This document shows, one piece after another, positions 12,405 through 22,479 of a DNA stretch of 64,000 nucleotides. The notes beneath the pieces are model-generated. The model saw only the letters and a list, made by a program, of their open reading frames with translations, did no database searches and was not told the DNA's origin. The translations under genes and the position numbers were made by a program. How positions within the stretch are numbered: position 1 is the first letter of the stretch; each line of letters opens with the position of its first letter. The stretch comes from Sciurus carolinensis. Taxonomy: Eukaryota; Chordata; Mammalia; Rodentia; Sciuridae. The stretch covers positions 54,657,177 to 54,721,176 of the forward strand of contig NC_062214.1 in NCBI RefSeq assembly GCF_902686445.1, given 5' to 3'.

Positions 12405-12490
12405 ATTTTTGTTTTTTGCAGTGCTGAAGATTGAACCCAAGGCCTCACACATGCTAAGCAAATGCTCTACCACTGAGCTATAAACCCCAG
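12405..12490 (-). mobile_element. ID SINE, reverse, inside the retrocopy
   Basis: A reversed ID body (CTGAAGATTGAACCCAAGGC, then CTCTACCACTGAGCTATAAA) interrupts the copied 3' UTR, so it is younger than the retrocopy unless it was already in the parent transcript. Confidence 0.7.
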
Positions 12491-12813
12491 ACCAGGTGAT
12501 AAGTTTTTAAAAAGCAGGAGGTATGTAATCTTATTACCGATGGGTATAATTAAACTGGACATTATATGTTCACTGCTGAGGGCCGATTTACACACAGATC
12601 AAAGGAAGTTGGCTTTCTGGAGTCTCCTGAAGCATAAATAACATCCGTGACCACGAAGAGTTTTCCTCACATATGGCAAGGGCAGATGCTGTGATGTCAT
12701 CCTGGGGACTTTGATGTTTTTGGCTGAACTCTCCTACACTGGGTCCAGGCCTCCAACAGGTTCTTCACCCCTGTCCCCTTGGTTGGCAGTTGATGAGTTG
12801 GATGTTTTGTGAT

Positions 12814-13038
12814 TCATTTTATAAACAAGATGTAAAAGGCCATTACAATGCAGGCGATTGCCACAGCAGCATGCAGCCTGGTTCCAATCACAGCAGCTTT
12901 GTAAAACACACCCCAAACTCCCTTCTTCTCTGATAGCAGCCAGGTTTTGAGACGAGGTACTTTCTTGAAGTAGGCACAGGTGCAAACAAAGAGCAAACCA
13001 AATACCTGAATCCCATCCAAGGAGTACATGTTAGTCAT
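12814..13038 (-). CDS. Intact Kish-B-like ORF of the TMEM167B retrocopy
   Basis: 74 codons, starting [10 protein letters not shown] and ending MAFYILFIK then TGA. This equals the length I recall for mammalian TMEM167B, a small two-pass membrane protein of the secretory pathway (Kish family). Hydrophobic segments are near residues 9-23 ([13 protein letters not shown]) and 52-72 ([20 protein letters not shown]), with a conserved cytosolic stretch [18 protein letters not shown] between. A few residues appear changed from the parent (for example Q at position 11). The start context CACCATGA is good. Whether it is expressed cannot be told from the sequence; the default is a silent retrocopy. Confidence 0.6.
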   Translation of the reverse strand: MTNMYSLDGIQVFGLLFVCTCAYFKKVPRLKTWLLSEKKGVWGVFYKAAVIGTRLHAAVAIACIVMAFYILFIK

Positions 13039-13132
13039 GGTGACTAGGACCAGGCCTGGGTAAGGGTCGGGGTTCAGTGGTGGTAGCGGCGAAGGCAGGG
13101 AAGCGGTAAATTACTTTTTAAAAGAAAGCATG

Positions 13133-13262
13133 TGGGCTGGGGTTGCAGCTCAGTGGTAAAGCACTTGCTTAGCACGTGTGAGGCACTGGGTTCAATTCAG
13201 CACCGCATAGAAATAAATAAATAAAAATAAGTATTGTGTTCATCTACAACTAAAAAAATTAA
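13133..13262 (+). mobile_element. Sciurid ID-type SINE with AT-rich tail
   Basis: GGGCTGGGGTTGCAGCTCAG, then GCACGTGTGAGGCACTGGGT, then an AAATAAATAAATAA run and CATCTACAACTA. It lies 20 bases beyond the upstream duplication of the TMEM167B retrocopy. Confidence 0.8.
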
Positions 13263-13965
13263 AAGAAAAAAGAATGTGGGGGTCAGCACAGTGGACACAG
13301 TTTATAGAAGTAGCCCCCTAACCTCTTGTTCCCTCTACTTACATCTGTTTGTTATCTATCACTCCCCACTGTAGCTTGAGCATTTTTCCTAAACTGCAAA
13401 TCTGTTACTACACCATTAGTTCTCTTCAAGGTTTCCCATTAGATCAAGTCCAAACCCCCTTAGCATTTGTGGTCCTATGTCAAGAGGCAAAGAGTTGGAG
13501 AGGCCTTGTTTGGATCAACACTTCCTATCATGGTTCTGAGTACCAGGTGCCTACATATTCCATATTCTGGCTGAGAAAAAGCTTCAGATCAAATCCCCTT
13601 CTCAAAGATTCCTAAAGCAACAACAACAACAAAACTTTGAAAAATTTCTAAAGCTAATAAACAGCTGAGAAACACCACCATAAAGAAAACCTATTTGACT
13701 TTACCCCTACCCACTTTATGGAAAAATTCATTTGGCTCAGGGAAGTCCCAGGGAGAAACTGGGAAAATCCAGGTAATTGGCTCATCACCTTGGACACAAA
13801 ATCTACTTAGCTGTAATAGGGTTACATGCACTTGCTTCAGGGAGCAAGCAAGGAAAAGTAAGCATATTGAGCTTGTATATGCAAAAGCTCTCAGAAAAAG
13901 GTTAAAATTTCTGCCACTTGCCAAAAACATGAGGGTAGTCAAAAATTTGAGAGAATGTTAAAATG

Positions 13966-13968
<3 letters not shown>

Positions 13969-14002
<34 letters not shown>

Positions 14003-14079
14003 AGTACAGGGAATTGAACCCAGGGCCTTGAGCTTGCAAGGCAAGCACTCTACCAACTAAGCGATATCCCCAGCCCTCA
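13969..14079 (-). mobile_element. Young-looking ID SINE, reverse
   Basis: A 29-base T-run (reversed A tail) is followed by a nearly consensus reversed ID body, including CTCTACCAACTAAGCGATAT. Confidence 0.8.
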
Positions 14080-14394
14080 ATTTTCTTCTTATAACATAGG
14101 TTATGGGTGCATAATCTGCTTTAACTCAATAAGACTGTAACTTCTTTTGTGATATAAAATTTCCAATTAAAATTCTACAGTAAAGTTTTGCATAGGCCTG
14201 GGCATAGGAAGCCAACTACCTATGGGCCTAAGCCACAGCCAAAGCTGTGCCCCCACACTAGAAGACAGAGGAACCAAAACCTCTACCGGGAGAGCTCTCC
14301 CAGCTAGCCAGTGGTACCCTACTCAGTAAGCCCCCTTTGACTCCTACCCTGTGAGCAGGAACTCCCATTCTTTTAGGAGATTTGGGGCAAGAGT

Positions 14395-14552
14395 AGTGGC
14401 AATGGACTGGTGCACAGTGACTGAAGCTGAGGCAGGAGAATCTCAAGTTCAAGGCCAGCCTCAGCAATTCAGCTAGACCCTCACTCAAATAATAAAAAGG
14501 GTTGGGGATGGAGCTCAATGGTAAAGCACCTCTGGATTCAATCCCCCCCAAA
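14395..14552 (+). mobile_element. B1-ID dimer SINE, 5' truncated
   Basis: The B1 half is partial (GCTGAGGCAGGAGAATCTCA). The ID half reads GGGGATGGAGCTCAATGGTA. Confidence 0.7.
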
Positions 14553-14674
14553 TAAAATAAATATAAAAGAGAGTAGTGGTAGTGATCATCCCTATTGAAA
14601 ACTAAACTCAGGAATTTTTTTTTCTTTTTTACTTTTGCTATACAAGAATCAAGGAAGCACAAGGAAAAATGGAA

Positions 14675-14884
14675 TTATTATTATTATTATTATTATTTTG
14701 GGTACCGGGGATTGAACTCAGGGGCACTAAACCACTGAGCCACATCCCAGCCCTATTTTGTATTTTATTTAGAGACAGAGTCTCACTGATTTTGCTTAAT
14801 GCCTCACTGTTACTGAGGCTGGTTTTGAACTCTCAATCCTCGTGTCTCAGCCTCCTGAGCCACTAGGATTACCATGCCTGGCGA
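14675..14884 (-). mobile_element. B1-ID dimer SINE, reverse, with (TTA)n lead
   Basis: A (TTA)n tract is followed by the reversed ID half (GGGGATTGAACTCAGGGGCA) and the reversed B1 half (CTCAGCCTCCTGAGCCACTA). Confidence 0.8.
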
Positions 14885-14969
14885 AAAATGGGATTTTTAC
14901 ACACAACTCTTACAATAGTACTTTTTGACAGAACAGGGCAAAGCAAACATTTCTCAAAAATTTCCACAG

Positions 14970-15216
14970 CCAGGCACAATGGTACATGCCTGTAATCCCA
15001 GCTACCTTGGAGGCTTAGGCAGGAGGATAGCAAGTTTGAGGTCAGCCTGGGCAGTATACTGAGATGCTGTCTCAAAATGAAATAAAATTTAAAAAGGGTT
15101 GGGGATATAGCTCAGCTTGATGATAGAATACTTGCCTAGCATGTACAAGGCCCTGGGCTCAATCCCCAGAATCACCCAAAAAAAAAAAAAAAAAAGAAAG
15201 AAAAAGAAAAAAAAAT
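14970..15216 (+). mobile_element. B1-ID dimer SINE
   Basis: A B1 half (GCCAGGCACAATGGTACATG) and ID half (GGGGATATAGCTCAGCTTGA), with an A-rich tail of about 40 bases. Confidence 0.8.
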
Positions 15217-15550
15217 TCCCCATTGACTCAGATGCAGATAGAGGAATAAAGACTTAGTTCTGGATTTTTCAAGAAGCCTACGTCATGCGGAACTTGTGAA
15301 GTGACAGAGAAAGACTCCAATTTCTTTTTAACATTAAAAAAGTTGTTCTAATTAGTAAGGGCTATAAACTTTAAGGGCAGCATTACACTTTATGACTTTA
15401 TGGGCATTGCTGACTGGAGAGACAGTCACAAATGCACATTGTCCCAACTTAGATTCTGGCATCTAACTGCCTGTGCTGCAGTTTGAATCATGTCTTATCT
15501 GGCTGACCTTGGGCAAGTGACAATCTGTCAGCTTCCCTCTCTTCCATTTG

Positions 15551-15630
15551 TTAAATGGAAACGCGCCTTTAAAGTTATGAGGACACCCTGTTAAATGGAA
15601 ATGCACCTTTAAAGTTATGAGGACACCCTG
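15551..15630. repeat. 40-bp tandem duplication
   Basis: Units 15551-15590 and 15591-15630 are identical at 38 of 40 positions. The two differences both fall in CpGs of the first unit, which read TG and CA in the second. Confidence 0.9.
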
Positions 15631-15799
15631 TGTTTCACGAGAGATAATGTGAAAGATCACTCAACTCTATGTTGGGGGCTGGAGGAAAATTCAAGGTGAA
15701 TTTTTAGGGAGATGACGAAGTAGGGTACCTGGGTGGAGCAGCAGGGACAAATGAAAAGAGAAGAATGAAGAAATAAAAATCAATGGTGGAATATAAAAA

Positions 15800-15890
15800 A
15801 GAAGGAAAGAAAGAAGTAAGGAAGAAAGGAAGGAAGGAAGGAAGGAAAGAAAGAAGGAAGGAAGGGAGAAAGGGAGGAAGGGAAGAGAAA
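15800..15890. repeat. GGAA/GAAA-rich microsatellite
   Basis: An irregular run of GGAA, GAAA and GGGA units on the plus strand. It makes a long but meaningless open frame of Ser/Phe/Leu on the other strand. Confidence 0.85.
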
Positions 15891-15897
15891 ATGTTAG

Positions 15898-16040
15898 ATG
15901 CCAGGTGTGGTGGCATGCACCTGTAATCCCAGTTACTTGGGAGGCTGAGGCAGAAGAATCACTTGAGCCCAGTGGTCCAGGGTTTTCAGGACAGCCTGGG
16001 CAACACAGGCAGACCCAGTTTCAAAACAAAATAAACAAAC
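15898..16040 (+). mobile_element. B1-like monomer SINE
   Basis: GCCAGGTGTGGTGGCATGCA, then GGGAGGCTGAGGCAGAAGAA, then AGCCTGGGCAACACAGGCAG. No ID half follows. Confidence 0.75.
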
Positions 16041-16136
16041 AACAACAAAACAGTGAGCAAAGGGAAAACAAACAGAGAAGGTGAGAACAGGAAGGTGAGA
16101 AGCAGCAAATACATCCAGGAGAGAACACTGATTCAA

Positions 16137-16142
16137 TTTATT
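16137..16142 (-). terminator. Probable poly(A) signal of GDPGP1
   Basis: AATAAA on the minus strand, 168 bases past the GDPGP1 stop codon; no other AATAAA on this strand lies between. Choice by position only. Confidence 0.5.
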
Positions 16143-16309
16143 CCAAGATTTCTCCCCTTCAGAGACCAGTTACGAGTTCTTTCTTTGTTCTTCCCCTTCA
16201 CCTGAGAGAGGTAGGAAAGCAATCATGAAAATAAATGTTCAAATCGCAATGATGAATGGCCCTCTGGAAATGGATTCAGTCAATTAGCAAATAAATACCT
16301 CCAGAAGAA

Positions 16310-17487
16310 TTACACTTCTTCCTGGGCCATCAGGGCTACCAGTGCTTCCTGTACCTCATCTGCCTGAGCTGGGGGCAGCAGACAGTCCTGAATGAGGGCC
16401 AAGGCAGCCTCCTCCGTCAGGCTACTGAAGTCCTGGGATGTTTTGACAGGGAGGTGGCCAGCCAGTTCACAGAGGGCAACATTGAAAGCCTCACCTTCCT
16501 TTATTCCAAAGCAGGACTTTCGGGCCCACAGAATTACTCGGACCCCTGTGAGGGTTGAGGATGGTGATGCCTTTCCAGGTGGAGCTCCCCGGGTCACAAA
16601 CAAATTATGTGCTATTTCATGGTCAGTGAGATAGTCAGTGGCCCGACATACCCTGCTAATCAAGGTTTCTAAGTCAGGCCCTGGCCTACTAGCATAAAAG
16701 AGGAAACCAGGAGCTGGGAGGGCCTGAAGCAGATACAAATGGCCACCTGGGTCCAGAGGCTCACTTGGTGCCCCCTCCACAGGCAATCTGTGGGCCAGGT
16801 AATAGCCATGAAGGTGGAGATGGTTCACTGAGGCCAAGCCCCCCAGGCTGTTGAAGCCCACCCGGAAGCCTGGGTGAGAGCTCAGCAACACAGTCTCAAG
16901 CCCTGCCCGTAGCACACCAGGTAGCAGGCGCTGGGGTAGTCCCTGGGTAGGCTCAGGAACCAGCAGCACATGGCCCCACTCCAGGGGACTGACATTGATC
17001 ATCACCAGGATGTCCTCTTGCTGGGCAGCACTACAGTCATTGGGCTTCCGATGGAGACGGAAGAGAACTTCTCCTGGCTGGATCTTATTGAAGTTAAACT
17101 GTTCAGGGTCAAATGCCTGCCTCACACTCTTGATGTTCTGGGGACGCCTCCTCTGTACACCTCGTTCCACATTTAGCTGAGCCACAAAACCCACAGCACC
17201 AGGAAGGGTTTGAGTTTGCAACTCCCCTAGGCGATAGCGAAAGAGTCCTAGCTCCACCCGCTGCCTCCAGGCAGAGCAGAGGGCAGAGTCAAAGCGTGAC
17301 AGTGACAGTGTGTCCAGGGTGCTGGGTGCATTCCTTGGCCACTGAATGCCTTCCACTATAAGTTCCTTCTGTTCATAGACAAAGTCAGGGATGCCTTTCT
17401 CCTCCCAGTCCGCATTGTTTGGAGGTAGCAAATAAGACGTTTCGTTTGAATCATGCAGAAGAGCCATGGAACTGACCTGAAACAATC
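16310..17487 (-). CDS. GDPGP1: GDPGP1, GDP-D-glucose phosphorylase 1
   Basis: A cytosolic HIT-family phosphorylase that breaks GDP-D-glucose into glucose 1-phosphate and GDP, thought to clear a mis-made sugar nucleotide (known). The coding sequence is one exon, 17467-16310, of 385 codons, the same length as the human protein. It starts [10 protein letters not shown] and ends AQEEV. The HIT motif NHLHLHG gives H216, H218 and H220; H218 matches the human catalytic histidine. The open frame runs 50 codons further upstream, but that part crosses a splice acceptor (exon start 17487, or a second AG near 17478), so the ATG at 17467 is preferred. A noncoding first exon probably lies in the CpG island near 22.6 kb, head-to-head with CIB1. 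Confidence 0.96.
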
Positions 17488-17677
17488 CTAAGAGATGAAA
17501 AATACATGAGAGTAGTCCATTTTCAGAATTTTTATTTTCAAATAATCTTGACTTTTTGTTTGGGTTACAAAAGCAATATATAATATATATGCCTTTGGTA
17601 AAATACTTAGAAAACACAAAAATTGCTCATAATTCCAGTATTTGCAGATGAGCGTATGTCTTTACTAAATTAAAAAT

Positions 17678-17905
17678 ATAGCTGGGTGCTGAGGTGCACG
17701 TCCGTAATCCCTGCGGCTGGGGAGGCTGAGACAGGAGGATGGAGAGTTCAAAGCCAACTTCAGCAAAATTGAGGTGCTAAGCAACTCAGTGAGACCCTGT
17801 CTCTAAATAAAATACAAAATAGGGCTGAGGATGTGGCTCAGTGGTTGAGTGCCCCTTAGTTCAATCCCCAATATCCTCCCTCTGACACACACAAAATATA
17901 TATAT
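17678..17905 (+). mobile_element. B1-ID dimer SINE
   Basis: GCTGGGTGCTGAGGTGCACG, then AAATAAAATACAAAATAGGG, then GAGGATGTGGCTCAGTGGTT, with a CA/TA tail. Confidence 0.8.
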
Positions 17906-18012
17906 ATATGGAGAGACTTTTTTAAAACAGTTTTATATACATTCATATGTATTCACACACACACATATATACACATACACACACGTGTTCTATGTATGTG
18001 TATATATAGAGG
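17880..18012. repeat. CA/TA microsatellite
   Basis: Imperfect ACAC and ATAT runs follow the SINE tail. Confidence 0.75.
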
Positions 18013-18149
18013 GGGAGAATAGAAAAAAAAGATAAAAGACAACCCTTATTTCACAATGTTGGCAAAGATGTGGAGAAACTGGAACCCTTGCACACTGGAG
18101 AGTGAAGTGGTACAGCCACTGGAGGAAAAATTATGGCAGTTCCCCAGAC

Positions 18150-18640
18150 AATTCTTTTTATTTTATTTATTTATTTTGATACTGGGAATTGTAGGGGCAC
18201 TTTAGCACTGAGCTATACCCGCAGCCCTTTTCAAATTTTATTTTGAGTCTGGGTCTTGCCAAGTTGCTAAGGCTGGCCTCAAACTTTTGATCTTGCCTGT
18301 CAGCCTCTGAAATCATTGGGGTTGTAGGCGTGTGTCACCAAGCCTGGCAATATAATAAATCGTATTTGTTTTATAAATATTGTTTGTGTGTATGGAGCTG
18401 CAGATTGAACCCAGGGCCTGGCATGTGTGAGCCAAGTGCTCTACCATTAAACTACATCCCCAGCAATTAAAAAAATTTTAGCAGGGCATGGTGATGCATG
18501 TCCATAATCCTAGTAAGTTGGGAGACTGAGACAAGAAAATCAGCAACTTAGTGAGACCCTGTTTAAAAAAAAAAAAAGCTGGGGATGTACCTCAGTGGTA
18601 GGGACCCCTAAGTTCAGTCCCTAGTACCCCCCAAAAAAAA
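18150..18640. mobile_element. Cluster of three SINEs
   Basis: A reversed B1-ID dimer (18150-18350), a reversed ID (18370-18465) and a forward B1-ID dimer (18478-18640) lie end to end. A partial forward ID follows at 18745-18815. Confidence 0.75.
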
Positions 18641-19044
18641 CTCTTTGTAAAGAGATTAAGATGGCAAATTTTATATTATGCATATGTTTGCACAATTTAA
18701 AAACATTTTTTAAAAAGTGTGTCTCAAAATGGATTTAAGAAATTCGAGAGTGCTTGCTTCGCAAGCACAAGGCCCTGGGTTCAATCCCCAGTACCACAAA
18801 AAAAAAAAAAAAAGAAATTCAATTATTTGCTATTTACCTGAGCTATATCTAAGACAGTATTCACTTATTCATTCATTCATTCAGGATAAACACCTACCTA
18901 ATGTCCACTACTGGGGGCACCTGTTCTGTATGCTTGCTCAATTCATCTCAGACCACTCTCCCCACTTCCCACTCTTCCTAAGTTTGTCCCTGCTCAGGGC
19001 TTCAGTACTTTCTGTTCCTTTAACTCAAAATAAAATATCCTTGA

Positions 19045-19115
19045 GGCCAGGGATATAGCTCAGTTGGTAGAGTGCTTGCCTTGCATGCACAAGGCCCTGG
19101 ATTCAATCTCCAGCA

Positions 19116-19157
<42 letters not shown>
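19045..19157 (+). mobile_element. ID SINE with a long (CA)n tail
   Basis: A close tRNA-like body (GATATAGCTCAGTTGGTAGA, then GCATGCACAAGGCCCTGGAT) ends in a CA repeat at 19119-19156. The pol III A and B boxes look intact. Confidence 0.85.
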
Positions 19158-19158
<1 letters not shown>

Positions 19159-19609
19159 TCCTTTTCCCAGATTTTCTTCACATGGCTGGCTCCTTCCGGT
19201 CTCAGATTATAAATCATTGCCTTGGTGAAATCTATATTGCCATCCTATTGAAGGTCCCAAAGAAACAGGAAGAAAGAAAGAATATTACAAGCAGGAAAAA
19301 AAAGTCTTGTTAAACATGAAAAAAGTAAAATGAACTGTAAATCCAAGAGTTGATACTCTGACAAAATTGTAACCAATATACCTGTTATCCCTGTTACTAA
19401 GGAGGAAAAGGTCAGAGGATGGCAAGTCTGGGCAACTTGGCAAAACAATGTCTCAAAATAAAATTAAAAAGGGCTAAGAATGTAGTTCAGTGGAAGACAA
19501 CTTGCCTGGCATCATGTGCAAGGCTCACAGGCACAAAAATGTAACCAATAAACAAACCTTTGAGAATCAAACCAAGAAATAAAACTACAATCAGAATGAG
19601 AAGATTTTG

Positions 19610-20095
19610 TTTTGTTTTAATGGTGGTGCTAAGGATCAACCCCAGGGCCTCATGAATGCTAGGCAAGTGCTTTACAACTGAGCTAAACCTCAAACTGAGC
19701 TAAAGCTTTTGATAAACTACTTTTTTAAAAAGTAGTTTTTTGTTATCAATGAACCTTTATTTCATTTATTTACATGCAGTGCAGAGAATCAAACCCAGGG
19801 CCTCACACATGCTAGGTAAGCACTCCACCACTGAGCCACAACCCCTTAAACGAGTTTTAATGTATATCAGAACATGGCACATGCCTGTAATCTCCATGAC
19901 TTGGGAGGCTGAGGAAGAAGGATCACAAGTTCAAAGTCATTCTTGGCAACTTACTGAGACCCTTGTCTCAAAATAAAAAATAAAACAGGCTGGGGATATA
20001 GCTTAGTGGTTGAGTGCCCTTGGGTTTGATCCCCAATAAAAAACACACACACACATACATATACACACACCCACACCCACACACAATGTATGTTA
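19610..20095. mobile_element. SINE cluster (reversed ID, reversed sciurid ID, forward B1-ID dimer)
   Basis: The reversed ID is at 19610-19695, the reversed sciurid subtype at 19735-19848, and the forward dimer at 19868-20090 with a CA tail. An imperfect inverted repeat around ACTACTTTTT/AAAAAGTAGT (19716-19736) separates the first two. Confidence 0.75.
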
Positions 20096-20469
20096 GGAAC
20101 TCAATTTTATCAATGATTAGGTAAAAAAAAGGACAATCTGCTAACCAGATTCACTAAGGACTACCACGTACGTGATTCAGAATACCTATTTAATAATTTA
20201 CAATGAGAAATGTGCCAAGTGGCACAAAATCTACCAGGAATCAAAGTGAACATCAGAAGTTTATTCAGTAAAGGAAGATTCAGAACCAAGTGAGGTGAAT
20301 GGGAGATCTAGATGACAGCTGGTCATCATGTCACAAGGTAAATTTCCACATCTTCCTGTGAATCAACTATGCAGTCAGTTACCCCTGGTTGGTCAGCCTT
20401 TCCTGGTCTCAGTCTTACACAGGAGCCAGAGTGACAGATTCTTGCTTGTCTATTTTTTTGCTTGTTTTT

Positions 20470-21008
20470 AATTATTTTTTTAGTTGTCAATGGATGTCAC
20501 GGTTTGGATGTGAGATGTCCCCCAAAAGCTCACATGTGAGACAATGCAGGAAGGTTCAGAGGATTAGGTTGTAAGAGTCTTAACCCAATTAGTGAATTAA
20601 TCCCTGATGGGAGTAATTGAAGTGGTACGGTGTGGCTGGAAGAGGTGGGAATTGGGACGTGGCTATGGGGTATATATTTTGTAACTGGAGAGCGGAGTTC
20701 TCTCTCTGCTTCCTGATCACAAAGTGAGCTGCTTCTCTCTGCCACACTCTTCCTCCGTGATGTTCTGTCTCACTTCAAACCCTGAGGAATGGAGCCAGCC
20801 TTCTATGGACTAAGACCTCCGAAACTGTGAACCCTCAAATAAACTCTTCCTCCTCTACAGTTGTGATGGTCAGGTCATTTAGTTACAGCAGTGAAAAAGC
20901 TGACTAAAACAATTGACCTTTATTTATTTATTTGTGGTGCTGAGAATTTAATCCAATGCCTCACACATGCTAGGCAAGCGCTCCACCACTGAGATACAAC
21001 CCCAACCC
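20470..21008 (-). mobile_element. Sciurid ID-type SINE, reverse, split by an LTR
   Basis: The left piece (TTTTTTTAGTTGTCAATGGA, ending 20494) and right piece (CCTTTATTTATTTATTTGTG, from 20917) together form the usual element. The break is filled by the LTR at 20495-20911. Confidence 0.75.
20495..20911 (+). mobile_element. Solo LTR of endogenous retrovirus-like type (MaLR-like)
   Basis: A 417-base unit bounded by TG and CA. It starts TGTCACGGTTTGGATGTGAG and ends AAAGCTGACTAAAACA, with AATAAA near 20839. The ends resemble the MaLR/ERVL LTRs I know (GGTTTGGATGTG start). Five-base flanks ATGGA and ATTGA form a target-site duplication with one mismatch. No internal retroviral sequence is present. 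Confidence 0.7.
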
Positions 21009-21507
21009 TTGTCTATTGTTTTAATAACAGAAGATCAACCCTTTCTTGGATAGAAAGGGCCTACTTTCAAGAGAAAAATAATCAGGTTGGGATGGTGCTG
21101 CACCCCAATCACTTTCACTGGTTTTGGTGTTTCTATAACTCTGTAGTTTCCACTGCATGGAGTGTAACATTTCCACAAATGTGGGACTCATGCGTTGATA
21201 TAGTGTCTTAACAGTCACTCTCAAATGATCACATTATTATATGAAGTGCTGGGAAAACTAGAGTCACTCAGTAAACACCAAATAACTGTCTCACATCAGG
21301 TCCTGGTTCTCACAACTCCTTATGGGGCTTGCATTTTACAGGGGGAAACAGACACTTATGCAATCATCACTCGAGTAAACCTAAATTGCAAACATGATAC
21401 ATATGTACTATCATGGAAGAAGCATTACACTCTTGAAGTGTAAAGGAGATTCCTAATCTAATGTAGGGAGTCAAGAAAGATTTCACTGCGGATAAGAAGA
21501 AAAACCA

Positions 21508-22023
21508 GGATTGCGCACTCACCTGTAATCACAGCTCGGGAGGCTGAGGCACAAGGATCTGGAGTTCAAAGTCAAATTTAGCAACTTGAAGAGGCCCTAA
21601 GCAACTCAGCAAGACCCTGTCTCTAAATAAAATATAAAAAAGGGCTCAGTGGTAAAGCACCCTTGGGTTCAGTCCCCAGTACAAAAAAATAAAAAAATAA
21701 AAGAGGAACACAAGCTCACATTGGCTGAAATACAGGGAGAAAGGGCCAAGCAAAAAGAGGAAGTCTGGATTCCAGAGGATCAGGCTTTGGATTTTTGATC
21801 ATTTAACTTTTTTTCCCCCTGGGGTGGGGTTTGCTGGGGATTGAACCCAGGGGCGCTTTACCACTGGGCTACACTCCCAGTCCTTTTTTATTTTGAAATA
21901 AGATCTCACTAAGTTGCTAAGGATTTTTCTAAATTGCTGAGGCTGGTCTCCAACTTGCGATCCTCCTGCCTCAGCCTCCCAAGTCTCTGGGATCACAGGC
22001 GTGTGCCATTGTGCCTGCTCCAT
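21508..22023. mobile_element. Two B1-ID dimers: forward (21508-21700) and reverse (21815-22023)
   Basis: The forward copy has CACCTGTAATCACAGCTCGG and a shortened ID half. The reverse copy has GGGGATTGAACCCAGGGGCG and CTCAGCCTCCCAAGTCTCTG. Confidence 0.8.
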
Positions 22024-22109
22024 TTAACGGTTTTAAACTGAGAACGACATACTCAGGTCTAGACTCTACAAAGATAAGGAGGTAGAATGAATTGGGATAA
22101 TAAAGGGTC

Positions 22110-22111
<2 letters not shown>

Positions 22112-22150
<39 letters not shown>
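22112..22150. repeat. Poly(T) tract of about 38 bases
   Basis: An uninterrupted T-run; no clear SINE body is attached on the right. Confidence 0.9.
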
Positions 22151-22153
<3 letters not shown>

Positions 22154-22319
22154 CAGCTGGGAACTCGTAATCCGGTGGTAGGATGGAGTCGAAGAAAGCA
22201 CGTCGGCTGTAATGATAATAGACTAGGGTGGGAGCTTTGGAGTGGACCAACCTAAAAGTCCTAAATATCTAAACCCAAATGTTCTAAATGTCTAAAATGT
22301 CCGAGCCAGAATAATTCAC

Positions 22320-22440
22320 TGAAACCCTCTGGACGTGTATTTCCACGTTTGTAAAATGGGAGCCTACCTGGTACAGCTGTTCCAAGAATGGAAGATAACT
22401 ATGCACAGTGCTGGACATCCAGTGGGTTCTCAGTAAACAG
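22320..22440 (-). mobile_element. MIR/L2-type fragment
   Basis: TTGTAAAATGGGAGCCTACC followed by a GTGCTGGACATCCAGTGGGT pattern is typical of an old MIR. It borders the CpG island. Confidence 0.5.
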
Positions 22441-22479
22441 GCTTAACAGAGCAAGGTTGCGTGGTTACTTCTGGAAGGA

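Larger units (their letters stand above)
10303..13104 (-). pseudogene. Full-length processed retrocopy of TMEM167B (Kish-B)
   Basis: A single uninterrupted copy of a mature mRNA on the minus strand: a short GC-rich 5' leader (13104-13039), an intact 74-codon ORF (13038-12814), about 2.5 kb of 3' UTR, a poly(A) signal AATAAA (10336-10331) and an A-rich tail (10318-10303). Identical 9-base direct repeats GGTAAATTA lie at 10294-10302 and 13105-13113, the target-site duplication expected of L1-driven retroposition. The parent gene has introns in other mammals (known), and none are present here. A reversed ID SINE (12405-12490) later inserted into the 3' UTR. Confidence 0.88.
13114..16100. other. 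Intergenic repeat-rich stretch between the TMEM167B retrocopy and GDPGP1
   Basis: No gene seen. It contains several SINEs listed separately, a (TTA)n tract at 14678-14698, a 40-bp tandem duplication at 15551-15630, and a GGAA/GAAA-type microsatellite at 15800-15890. Short stretches such as 13,270-13,960 and 15,220-15,540 look like plain unique DNA. Confidence 0.6.

Noticed and set aside
15704..15916. Ser/Phe/Pro-rich frame
   Set aside because: Low-complexity product of the GGAA microsatellite read in reverse.
17468..17617. 50 extra codons in frame before the GDPGP1 start
   Set aside because: They cross a good splice acceptor and are AT-rich with no likeness to the known protein; the 385-codon start fits the family.
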